A stretch of DNA of 64,000 bases, taken from contig CANTUR010000124.1 of the NCBI GenBank assembly GCA_947683625.1, positions 2,826,001-2,890,000 on the forward strand. The letters are read 5' to 3'. Each line of letters starts with the position of its first letter. The stretch's first letter is position 1. The translations under genes and the position numbers were made by a program. The notes beneath the pieces are model-generated. The model saw only the letters and a list, made by a program, of their open reading frames with translations. It searched no databases and was not told the DNA's origin. Positions 51,301 to 61,369 of the stretch are shown piece after piece. This DNA comes from Mallotus nudiflorus. Taxonomy: Eukaryota > Streptophyta > Magnoliopsida > Malpighiales > Euphorbiaceae.

Positions 51301-52310
51301 GGCTTTTAATAGACTTTCATTATTTATTTATTTTTTCAATTTAAAAGCTCTAACATTTTTTAATTAAAAATTTAATTTAATTTACTTAATTGTTTTCACT
51401 TTTATTTTATGATAATTTAAAAGTATTTCTATAATATTTATTATTTCTTCAATTTAAAAATAATAAAAATGATATTTTTTATAATTTATTAAAATTAGCT
51501 TAAAAAATTTATCATTAATTTTATATTTTAAATATATTTAAATTTAAAATTTTAATTAATTAATTAGAGACATTTTATTCAAATATGTCTCTATTATTTG
51601 GCCCTGCAAAGTTGTAACGGATTGTAATCCATTACAAAATAATGCTAGGATTAAAAAAATTTTGGCCTTGCAAAATTGTAACGGATTTCCAATCCGTTAC
51701 TAAATATGTTAGGCTTTAAAAAAATATTTGGCTTTTAATAGACTTTTATTTTTTATTTTTTTTTCAATTTAAAAGCTCTAACATTTTTTAATTAAAAATT
51801 TAATTTAATTTATCATTTTCACTTTTATTTTATGATATTTTTAAAATTATTTCTATCAAATTTATTTTTTCTTCAATTTAAAAATAATAAAAATAATATT
51901 TTTATCAATTTATTAAAATCAACTCAACAAATTTATCATTAATTTTATATTTCAAATTTATTCAAATTTAAAATTTTAATTAATTAATTAGAGACATTTT
52001 ATTCCAATATGTCTCTAATATTTGACCTTACAAATTTGTAACAGATTGTAATCTGTTACAAAATAATTCTAGGATTTAAAAAAATTTGGCCTTGCAAATT
52101 TGTAAGGGATTGGACATCCATTACAAATTATGTTAGGCTTTAAAAAAAATTTGGCTTTTAATAGACTTTATTTTTTTTTATCAATTTCAAAGCTCTAACA
52201 TTTTTTAATTAAAAATTTAATTTATTTAATTTATCATTTTCGCTTTTATTTTATGATATTTTTAAAATAATTTCTATAAAATTTATTTTTCCATCAATTT
52301 AAAATTACAC
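51301..52310. repeat. ~425-bp tandem repeat in the CACTA left arm, about 2.4 copies
   Basis: The marker ggcttttaatagacttt occurs at 51301, 51730 and 52153, giving periods of 429 and 423 bp. Each unit carries the 'aaagctctaacattttttaatt' and 'tagagacattttattc' segments and ends in 'gtaacggatt ... aatccgttac' motifs. The third copy is partial. Confidence 0.85.
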
Positions 52311-52895
52311 CCCTATTTATGTGCATTAATTTTGCAAGTAAATGTTGATTTTCTTTTTTAGGTTTGTTTTCTCCATCACTTGCTAACACCTCTGACCACC
52401 TCATCGATTTGTAACCATTGTGACGTTCATATGCAAATTTAGATAATTTTTTAATATTTATGTAGATTTTATAAAAATAGTTTGGATTGCATATATAATA
52501 TTTTAAAAGTGTGTTTGGATGCAATGATATTGTTGTAGTTTGTGGTGTTGATGGTAATTTTGGAAGTGTTATTTCAATTGTATGAATGTTTATTTTGACC
52601 TCATTATGATGTTTGATTGTTTTGACTATGCCATTTGACATGTCGGAATTATGTTAGAATTTAAAAATTATAAAAGACTAAATTTGTATTGTAGTGAAGC
52701 CGTAGTTGCCCGTTTAGTGATTTTCTCACTTGATAGTGAGATTTCACCAAATTGTCCTATTGGATAGTTTGAAATTGCATTGTCTATAGATGTGTATTAC
52801 AAATGGTTAGATATTTTATTAAATAAATTATCAATGTATAAATATTTTATTAATTTTTAATGCATTTTTTCTCATATATAACAAAGTAAATAAAA

Positions 52896-53138
52896 ATGAC
52901 TACAAATCGACAATGGATAAATGCCAAATTGAGAAATGGTTTATTAAATAGAGAGTTTGAGGTTGGAATTAAAGAGTTTGTGGAGTTATCAAAAAAACAT
53001 CCAGAGCATATGGATGGTAATAAGATAAGGTGTCCATGTAATCATTGTCATTGTCAAAATCGAAACTTTATAGATGAGAACACAATTAGACTACATCTTG
53101 TAAAAAATGGGTTTATAAAGGGATATTCCTTGGTATAA
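52896..53138 (+). CDS. CACTA transposase-associated domain (N-terminal fragment)
   Basis: An 80-residue frame with REFEVGIKEFVELSKKHPEH and IRCPCNHCHCQNR, followed by HLVKNGFIKGYSL. This matches the plant transposase-associated domain, a Cys-rich module at the start of En/Spm TNPD-type transposases. The frame ends in a stop at 53138; the continuing homology is in another frame. Not a functional gene by itself. Confidence 0.75.
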   Translation: MTTNRQWINAKLRNGLLNREFEVGIKEFVELSKKHPEHMDGNKIRCPCNHCHCQNRNFIDENTIRLHLVKNGFIKGYSLV

Positions 53139-53139
53139 G

Positions 53140-53560
53140 CATGGTGAAACAATTGAAACATAAACATTTAAGGAGGATCTATTTCAATCAGAGTCTTATA
53201 CTGCATTTGAAAATGATCCATCACATTATACATTTGACAGAATTGTAGTAGATGCTAGTGGTCCTTCATTTGAAATGAGAGATACAAAAGATACACTAAA
53301 TCCAACTGCATAATACCTTTATGACATGCTTAAAGCTGCAAATCAAGAGATTTGGCCTGGGAATCCCTATAACCATTCAGAGTTATCTCTGTTGCTCATC
53401 TTCTTAACATTAAGGCAGAGCACCATCTTTCTGAAAGGGCATATAATGACATTTTTCAATTGATATCTGAGTTATTACCAACAAATAATGTGATGACATA
53501 AAGCTTTTCTAGCACAAAAATGTTGATGTGAGATTTGGGTTTACCAGTACAAAAAATTGA
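53140..53560 (+). pseudogene. Truncated TNP2 (TNPD) transposase start
   Basis: After the associated domain, sequence in changing frames continues with an acidic stretch and then YDMLKAANQEIWPG (about 53320-53362). LLPTNNVMT and DLGLPVQKIENY (to about 53563) follow, typical of the beginning of a TNP2-type transposase. Homology then stops abruptly: the DDE catalytic region is absent. The element therefore could move only with a transposase supplied elsewhere. Confidence 0.75.
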
Positions 53561-53869
53561 GAATTATAATATTTTTTTAAATATCTACTTGAATTGAACC
53601 GTTTATATAATTTATAAGACATATAAGATATCTTATTCTCATAGTTCTATAATATTTAAACATTGGATGTATGTTTGATGATATGTGAATTAGGTAAAAT
53701 ATTTTTATTTCCATGTAAGATATAATAGTTAAAGTTACTTGTATTAAAATAAATTATAATACATGATGTATGTATGTTATGAGTTATGACAATTATCTAT
53801 CTACTCAATAATGTGCTTTTGTTATAAGATACTTTATACTAGTTATGGTTGAGTGTATTATAAGTGCCT

Positions 53870-55532
53870 ATTTTATGTGATAAATATATGGTAGTTTTAA
53901 TAGGCATGATATATATTAGACGTACATTTTCTCGGGGTCAATTTGGTGGTTGGTCTAGTATTGGAGCCTGTACTAGGGGTAATGGATCTAGTAATGTTGG
54001 AGTATTATCACCTCCATCTCCACATAGCAGCCCACCTATTATAAATGATCAAAGTATAGATGGTAATACAACACCTACAAATACTATTCATGAGGTTTCT
54101 ACATCAGCTTCTGCAATTGATGATCCAAATGATAGAATCACACTTAAGATTAAGAATAACAGGTATGTTACATATTTATATGTTGAAATTGAATATTTTC
54201 TAAATTTTTACATTTAGGATTTTATATATTTATTGTTATTATGAAAATGTATCGTACTTGTAGGTTTGTTCATGGACATTCGATTGCAGTAAAAATTGGA
54301 AATATATTTTTAAAGAATTTAGAGGATGAAGGTTATCAATGGAGTCAAGTGTCCAAGGCAACAAAATAATATTATTGGGAAGAATTCAAAGTTTACATGT
54401 GATTATAATGTTTCATTATACTAAGCATATTAAACTTAATTCTAATACATATTTTTTTCAGAAGGCTTACAAATGGCCAACATCCTCAGATGCAAGAGTT
54501 TATGAAGTTTGGCATAGAGTTGCAAGTCGTCATTACAGCATCAAGATTTATTGATTAAGAAATAACAAAGGCGAAAAACCAAATTGTGTCCCACAAATAG
54601 TTTAGGATAAGTGGACAGCTTATTGGGACACTTCACAATAGCAAGCTAAATCCAAGATGGCTCATAAGAATAGACTTAGTGAGGTAGGTGGTGAAGGTTC
54701 CGAATGTTCAAGGTACACTGGAGGTTCTTTATCAATAATGGAGCACACCTTGAGAATGGTAAAAAATAATTTATTTAATTTTTATAAAAAAATATCTATT
54801 TTTCCAAGTTTGTAAACATTTTCTAATTGAGTAAGATTAAAATATAATTCTTAGGAAAGAGAGATACAATGACCAGTTAACTCATGGGAGGTATTTAAAA
54901 AGACACATACCAAAAAAGATGGTTCATTTATTGATAAGAAATCTCAACAAATCAATGTAAGTTATTTTTTTAGTTATTGATGAATTAATCAATTGGTTTT
55001 ATTTATCTTAAATTAAAAAAGTTTTGTTTACTTGTAGGATGAGTAAGTTGTTTTTTTAGTTATTGATGAATTATTCAGTTTGTTTTGTTTATTTTTAATT
55101 AATTTTTTTTCGTTTAATTATAGGATGAGGTGCAAAGTTTAGTTGCTTCTATTTCTCTGACACAAGAAGAAAATCTAGAGCCTTTACAAGTTGATATGAG
55201 CCAAGTATTCTTACAAGCAGTTGGTGGGCAAAAGAAACGATGAGTTTATGGTCTTGGATCACATGCAGAAGCATTTTATCTAGACTCATTTATCAGGTTG
55301 GCTAGCTCTTGCATGAGATATAACCCTTTTGATCCTGCTATAGAGGAGCGCTTAAGACAGATAAGGAAAGAGCATAAGGAGATACATTAAGAGCATGAGA
55401 TAATGCATCGAGAGAGTGAGGAGATAGCTAAACAACATGAAGAAATTGCTAAGAAGCAAGAGGAGATGTCTAAACAGCACGAGGAAATGCTCCAACAGAT
55501 TCAGGAACTCATGTCAATGTTGAAAAGTTAAG
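53870..55532 (+). pseudogene. Second CACTA protein gene (Ptta/En/Spm, Transposase_24-like), intron-containing, broken
   Basis: Exon-like segments at 53935-54163, 54264-54370, 54460-54750, 54855-54957 and 55125-55530 show RITLKIKNNR, FVHGHSIAVKIGNIFLKNL, KAYKWPTSSDARVYEVWHRV, SWEVFKKTHTKKDGSFIDKK and an AFYLDSFIRL region. The C-terminal coiled-coil stretch repeats EEIAKQHEEIAKKQEEM. Several in-frame stops are present (for example tag at 54600-54602 and tga at 55241-55243). This class is thought to bind the subterminal repeats. Confidence 0.7.
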
Positions 55533-55696
55533 ATCACAACATTGGATGCTCTCTATCTTACCCAACATCTTAAGTTTGTACTTTTTTATTGTAATAATTA
55601 AAACATATTGTGCCGCACAATTATAAATTCTTAAATACTATTGTATGACATTTATATTTTTAGATTTTAATATTATGTGATTTTTCTTTTTTCTCA

Positions 55697-55698
<2 letters not shown>

Positions 55699-55773
<75 letters not shown>
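55699..55773. repeat. (AAT)n microsatellite in the CACTA element
   Basis: A perfect AAT trinucleotide run of about 75 bp, downstream of the second CACTA gene. Confidence 0.95.
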
Positions 55774-55774
<1 letters not shown>

Positions 55775-55859
55775 TAAAACATATTATGCCACACAATTAC
55801 TCTATTTATTATTATTATTATTAATTTTTATATATGTTTTTGTAATGAATTTTTTTTAA

Positions 55860-56857
55860 TGTTTTTGTAACAAATAATCTATTACAAATTTGTAACAGAT
55901 TTACAACAAAAAATTTATTACAAATTTTTGTAACAGCTTTGTAACGGAAAATTCTGTTACTAATTTTGTAACAGATGTTACTAGTTATAAATCCATTATA
56001 ATTTTGTAATGGATTTCTCCACTCAATTACTAAGCAATTTGTAATTAATTTGTAACCCATTCTAATGCCGTTACAAATTGGTAACAAAATATTTGTTATA
56101 AAGTGGTTGCAAAATTTGTAACACATTTGTAATAGTTTCAATCTGTTACAAAATTGTAATGAAAAATTATGTTACTAATTTGCAACAGATGTTATCGAAA
56201 TTTTTAATGGATTTGTCTAGTTATGTAGTAAGCAATTTGTAAAAACTTGGTATTCCGTTACAAATTAGTAATGGAATATCTGTTACAAAGTGGTTACAAA
56301 ATTTGTAACAACTTTGTAACAGTTTCAATTTGTTACAAAATTGTAATGGAAAATTTTGTTACTAATTTGCAACAGATGTTATCGGATAAAAATCTGTTAC
56401 AAATTTGTAATAGATTTGTCTAGTAAGGTAGTAAGCAATTTGTAACAACTTGTTATTCCGTTAAAAATTAGTAACAAAATAGCTATTACAAAGCGGTTAC
56501 AAAATTTGTAACATATTTGTAATGGTTTTAATCTGTTACAAAATTGTGACGAATAATTCTGTTACTAATTTGCAATAAATGTTATTGGATACAAATCTGT
56601 TACTAATTTGTAACGGATTTGTCTAGTTATCTAGTAAACAACTTGGAACAGATTTGTAACAACTTGTTCTTCCGTTACAAATTAGTAATGGAATATCTGT
56701 TACAAAGCGGTCACAAAATTTGTAATGGAACTTTTATTTCCATTACAAAAAATTTATAACCATTAAATTTTTAACAAAATATATCCATTACAAATGCCCA
56801 TTTGTAACAGATTTGTAATGGATTTTTCCATTACAAAATAGAATTTTTCTTGTAGTG
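55860..56857. repeat. CACTA right subterminal repeat array
   Basis: About 1 kb of short 'ttgtaacggatt' type motifs in both orientations, organised in a higher-order repeat of about 185-205 bp. The segment 'gttactaatttgcaacagatgttat' recurs near 56170 and 56358, with a variant near 56562. Family knowledge makes these the likely binding sites of the element's DNA-binding protein. Confidence 0.85.
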
Positions 56858-57190
56858 AATGATGTGGTACAATTATTTCGTAATTATCTCAGCAAGTTCC
56901 ATGGCAGCTTCTACATGAATGGCGTCATTATTTGTTTTTGGTTTCCCAAATGAATGTTAAAGTCACTCACATATTCAGGGAAGGCAATGGTGCTGCAGAT
57001 TCATTAGCCAAACATGGAGCTTCTCTTCCTACTCTTCAGTGGTGAGATTTAGCCTAATCTTTTTGTTCAAATTTTGTAAGGATTTTAATAAGCTAGGTTC
57101 TTACAGATTTTGTTAGGCTTTGCATTCCTTGAACACTTTTGTAACTCTTTCTATTTCTTTATTTTAATTTTATATTTTAGATGATACAAA
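56858..57190 (+). mobile_element. 5'-truncated LINE tail (RNase H end)
   Basis: Short stretch with VTHIFREGNGAADSLAKHG near 56968-57024, the RNase H end of an L1-type ORF2, followed by a 3' UTR-like region. It is abutted on the left by the CACTA end and on the right (about 57247) by duplicated kinase flank. It is related to, but different from, the LINEs at 4426 and 61370. Confidence 0.75.
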
Positions 57191-57246
57191 CACTAATAAT
57201 GTATCAATCTAGTTGAAATGATAGGATGCATTTTTTGATTTTCAAC

Positions 57247-57782
57247 CTCTAACCTTTTACTTGAAATCTGTTAGAAACAACTAAAACCAAACATGCCTTT
57301 AAACTGATGTCCCTTGACAAAGTATGCATGCTAATAAATACAAACATATATAGTATGATATGAGTATCTTGACACAATTATTTTTATAAATTTAAAATAC
57401 ATGAGGAAAAAAATATTATTTTAAAAACATATTTAAAATATAGACATATATAATTATTTCAAATATAATAATAAATTAATATCATATTAATATATTTTTC
57501 ATGTGCAGTTCATTTTTTTAAAATAAATTTTATAGAAATTTAGACACTTTATTTCATATTTCATATTTATATTTTATTTAGAAATAAATTACAATGATAC
57601 ATCATTACACTTTGTTTTAAAGGCTCTGACTGTAGTGTTATGCCAAAGCACATGTGGATAATAATTTAATCCAGTCCTTTGGGTGGAGATCCGCCACAAT
57701 GATAGATTCATAAAAACTAGGAACCAAGAAATTTTTGGGCCATGCAATGTCAGATATTTCCAACCAAAGCCAGATCATAAGG
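57247..57782 (-). other. Duplicated receptor kinase 3' flank, proximal half
   Basis: Collinear with about 1490-2045: shares 'agaaacaac.aaaaccaaacatg', 'gtagtgttatgccaaagcacatgt' and 'gattcata.aaac.aggaaccaagaaattt'. It represents the 3' UTR region of the duplicated kinase copy. Confidence 0.85.
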
Positions 57783-57943
57783 TTACCTTGGACTAAGGGC
57801 CATTTGAGAGTCCATTTCCAAAGCTCCTATATCAAGTGAATTACTTAATTTTCCAACAGGCGTTGCTATAGTCAGACACTCCTTTAGTTCAACTAATACC
57901 TTGACTCATGTCTGGCCTTTGGATTGCTGAACTAAGCATACAA
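57783..57943 (-). pseudogene. Receptor kinase pseudogene fragment (last ~160 bp of coding sequence)
   Basis: Matches 2046-2203 of the intact kinase, including the conserved stop TAA (57783-57785) and the tail ...SPR. It carries a 1-bp insertion (ataccttgac against atacctgac), so the frame is broken. Homology ends at about 57943 (acaagat), inside the part equivalent to exon 13. No further kinase sequence follows, so the rest of this copy was deleted or moved. Confidence 0.88.
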
Positions 57944-58440
57944 GATGACATAGCATAAGTCTAAGATAAATTGATAAATGTCATTTGCTGTTGAATCACA
58001 CACAATTGACTGTCAAACAACCTTCTTCTATTCTATTGATTCAAAAAAATATTAGAATAAAAGGCATCAATATTTGTTGATTCACAAGAAATGTCAAAAA
58101 TTGGAAGAAAATTAGAACTTTGATTTTCAAATTCGAAAAAAATTATCTAAAACAACCCAAAAGAACATATAGATACTGTTTGGGAAAATTCCTAAAAGAA
58201 AAGGAAAAAACCTAAAAAAATGCCAAACAAAAAACAAAAAACTATAAATTGAAATTTAAGGCCCCAAATGATGGATTTTGGGCTTGAATCATCGTGTTAA
58301 AAAGGAGCCTTATAGCATCCATTATAGAGCTTTGAATCAGCTTCAGTTTGATATGTTATAAGTCCTATGGTTCAATCAGTTGAATTTGAGCAATATCTAG
58401 CTGAATTTGAGATTCTAACTTGGTTCGACCCAATTTTTTA
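57944..58440. other. Unassigned DNA after the kinase fragment
   Basis: Moderately A-rich sequence with 'cctaaaagaaaaggaaaaaacctaaaa' and 'aaggccccaaatgatggattttggg' patches that recall minus-strand LTR sequences. I found no paired ends and no coding frame. Possibly an old solo LTR. Confidence 0.35.
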
Positions 58441-60050
58441 CTTCAGTTCGGCTGCCAATGTAGTGAATAAGTCGGTTTGGGTGGGTTAAGTGGGTTGATT
58501 CAGAAATAGGATGATGGGTCGGGGAAGGCATTTAATCTTTCGACCCGTCTGAATTTTTGATTTTTAATAATACAACTAAATGATGTCGTTTAGTATTAAT
58601 AGGGTTATATATATTGATAAAACCCTAATTTTCATTTCACTTCTCTTCCTACAGGCTGCCTTTACTCTCTCTAACCCTAAAATGTCGTGTCCTCTCTCTT
58701 CTCCTCCCTCAGTCTTGCCTAACCATAACCCTAACTCTTTGTCTTTCTATGTACTCTCTCAACCATTAGTTCTTCAATCTAATCTAAGCCTACCCTCTTA
58801 ACCTTTAATCTTCAACAAATAATCTTTTGTTCTTTGAAAATTGATTTTAGTCTTTTTTTTTTCTTGATTCACTGTGATATTAAGCAGATCGCTATATTGA
58901 TAGACGATTTGTTATTCAATGGTAATAGCAATGATAATATATGTTTGATTGTTAATGGATTTTGCAATATTTAAATATTTTGCGAGTTGTTTTTAACACT
59001 GTGTTAATTTTTTTGAAATATAGAGTGTATAATTTTTTCAAAAATAGTCTATGTTATTTTTGGTTTATTGTTGATGTTAATGTGTTTGGGATTTTTTTTA
59101 TTTGATAAATGGTTTGCATGTAAAGATTTATATGATTTGTTTATAGATTTGTGTTAGAAAATATGTTTTTCGAAATTTTGGTTTATTTGATAAATGGTTT
59201 GCATGTAAAGATCTATAAAATATGTGTTAGAAAAAATGTTTTAATGAAATTTTTTTATAAGGAAAGATTTTTCTACGTGATCTCTTTTAAATTAAGTGAT
59301 TATGAAAAGTTTGTTAATAGATCTATAATTATTTTTTTTTGTTCTGGAATGATTATTGTGTATTTATGTTTGATCTCATTGTGTACGAAGTTTAGATATA
59401 AAGTTAATAGATCTAAATTTTTTCTATGATTTGTAAATATTTTGTGTAAAAAAAATTTTAGATTTGTACCAATGAAATAATTTTTTTTAGATCAGTAAAA
59501 TTTTTTATGTAAATACTATATTTTAAAAATTATTTGGCTTTATCAAATGATTATATTTTTTTGTTTTCCTTCTCATCTGTTTAGTTCTTTAATTTGTGTT
59601 TATATTTTATGAACACAGTGTTAATAACACTGTGTTCATTTGTATTTCATCAATGATAAATGTTACATGTCATATGAATTTTTTTTTATGTTTGTCACTT
59701 TTTTTTAAAATGTGTTATATAATCATGTTTGTGTTTTGTTCTGTGTACATCTATAGATACAGTATAGACAATGTTGCTGGTGGAAGTTTAAAGTTATAAA
59801 ATTAATCTTTCAAAAAAGGGTGGAAGCTTAAAGTTGTAACTTTATAAGTTCAAAAAGGGTGGAAGCTTTTCAAAGTATAAGCTTTGAAGTTGGTTGGCAT
59901 GGTGCCTCTATCACTGTGAGTTAAAATTTATTGAGCAGTTTAATACAAATGTATATACTATTAAATGTCTATTAAGTTATTGTTTTTTTATTGATATTAT
60001 GATATGTAATGCTTGGTTGATTAAATTCCTCCCCTTTTCTTCTGTAGTTG
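58441..60050 (+). other. Probable 5' non-coding part of a hAT element
   Basis: The sequence lies directly upstream of a hAT transposase remnant. It contains 'gtcggtttgggtgggttaag' and 'ttcgacccgtctg', which are partly inverted and reminiscent of hAT ends. There is also an ~86-bp imperfect duplication marked by gataaatggtttgcatgtaaagat (about 59104 and 59190), a perfect 15-bp palindrome at 59609-59639, and three 'gggtggaagctt'-type repeats near 59776-59870. No credible protein frame; 58580-58801 is probably non-coding leader. Confidence 0.4.
59609..59639. repeat. Perfect inverted repeat, 15-bp arms, 1-nt spacer
   Basis: atgaacacagtgtta, one A, then taacactgtgttcat. No run of T follows, so it is not a simple terminator. 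Possible cruciform or binding site in the hAT leader. Confidence 0.9.
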
Positions 60051-61250
60051 GAAAATCCTTATGGCATTACTAATGCCATTGGTTCTAATGTTGAGGTGGA
60101 AGCTCCTCTTATCCCTGATGCTAAGAAATAGCAATCTTAGCAGGTTGCTACTAAAAAAAGAAAGGAGATTGAACTGAAATCTACTGTCTGACAGTATTTT
60201 GAGAGAATAAAAGATGAATTGGGTGTCATCATTAAAGGTAAATGTATTTATTATGCTGCTACATTTAACGCTCATTCAAACAAACATGGCACATCTTCTT
60301 TAAAAAACCATGTATTGACATGTACTAAGTTTACACATAGTAAAGATAGTAGGCAGTCTTTTTTGACTTTGAAACCTTCTGGGGTGGAAGCACCTAATAT
60401 TAGTACACAGTCTAATGTGTTAGGAACTTGGAAGTTTGAGCAAGATGCTATCAGAAATGCACTTGCTCAAATGGTGATTCACGATGAGTTGCCATTTAAA
60501 TTTATTAATGGTGGTGGGTTTGCTAAATTTATGCTCGCAGCTTTTCCTTATTTTAAATTACTCTCTAGGTGGACAATTAATAGAGATTATTAAAATATTT
60601 TTGTGTTTGAGAGGGGGAAGCTTAAAACCTTTATGAAGTCATACTATCAAAGAATCAGTGTAAAAAATTCTTGGACATCTAACATTAACTATATATGTGT
60701 GACTGCCCATTTCATTGATGATGCTTGGAATTTACATAAGAAGATAATTTCTTTTGTTCTTGTGACATCTCACAAAGAGAAATATATTGTTAAGGCTTTA
60801 GAGCATTATTTGCTTTAGTAGGGCATAAAAAATGTTTTTATAATAACTATTGATAACGCCTCTTAAAATGACACTGCTATATGCTATTTTAAAAAGAAAT
60901 TACTTAGTTAGGGTTCCTCTTCTATCAAAATTAAGTTTCTACAAATGAAATGAAATGTATTACTCACATCCTCAATCTAATTGTCACTAATGGGTTAAAT
61001 TAAGTCAATTCTTTTGTTAAAATGGTTAGGGAGGCAATTAGATATATTCGTAACTCTCCTACTAGGTTGAGGAAGTTTAGGGAAATTTGAGAATACTTTT
61101 AAAAGTACCCTAAATTGGTAAAAGCTTTTCCTTTTTGCACCAAATTAGTAAAAAGCCTAGAATAAAAACTACTTTCATCAAAAGACAATTTAGAGAAGGT
61201 AGTTTAATAGGATTCTTCTATGAAGGATAGCACAATGGGTATTATAGATG
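60050..61250 (+). pseudogene. hAT-family transposase remnant with BED-type zinc finger
   Basis: The frame at 60219-60593 carries a decayed BED finger (KCIYYAATFNAHSNKHGT, then SLKNHVLTC; the second Cys of the first pair is now Tyr). Then comes the conserved FKFINGGGFAKFMLAAFPYFKL region of plant hAT (RICESLEEPER-like) proteins. Next (60603-60818) are WTSNINYICVTAHFIDDAWNL and KEKYIVKALEHYLL, containing part of the DDE fold. After 60830 the frame is broken by many stops (IITIDNAS visible), fading by about 61200. The C-terminal dimerisation region is not seen. Non-functional. Confidence 0.78.
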
Positions 61251-61369
61251 ATTAAGTAGAGCTTCAATAATTAGCTATTAATTTTTATATTTTTTTTTTG
61301 AGAAAATGGATTAGCCTCTCCTTATCTATGAGATCCGAAACAACTTTCCTAGAATAGCATGACTACTTT

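Larger units (their letters stand above)
50934..56857. mobile_element. CACTA (En/Spm) transposon, non-autonomous, 5.9 kb
   Basis: Terminal inverted repeats CACTACAAAAAAAAGTC (left) and CACTACAAGAAAAATTC (reverse complement of the right end). Both ends are packed with short repeats around 'ttgtaacggatt/aatccgttacaa', the usual subterminal transposase-binding design of this superfamily. Inside are a transposase-associated domain, a truncated TNP2 transposase and a second En/Spm protein gene. The expected 3-bp duplication is imperfect (tat against aat). The right flank is LINE sequence, the left flank is kinase 3' flank. Confidence 0.88.

Noticed and set aside
50940..56850. A CRISPR-like or satellite array made of the taacgg motifs
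   Set aside because: Motifs are in both orientations, irregularly spaced and confined between CACTA terminal repeats: subterminal repeats of a plant transposon.
58580..58801. A 73-codon frame with a hydrophobic start that resembles a signal peptide
   Set aside because: It lies in the leader upstream of a hAT remnant, and the rest is a low-complexity Ser/Pro/Leu run with no domain.
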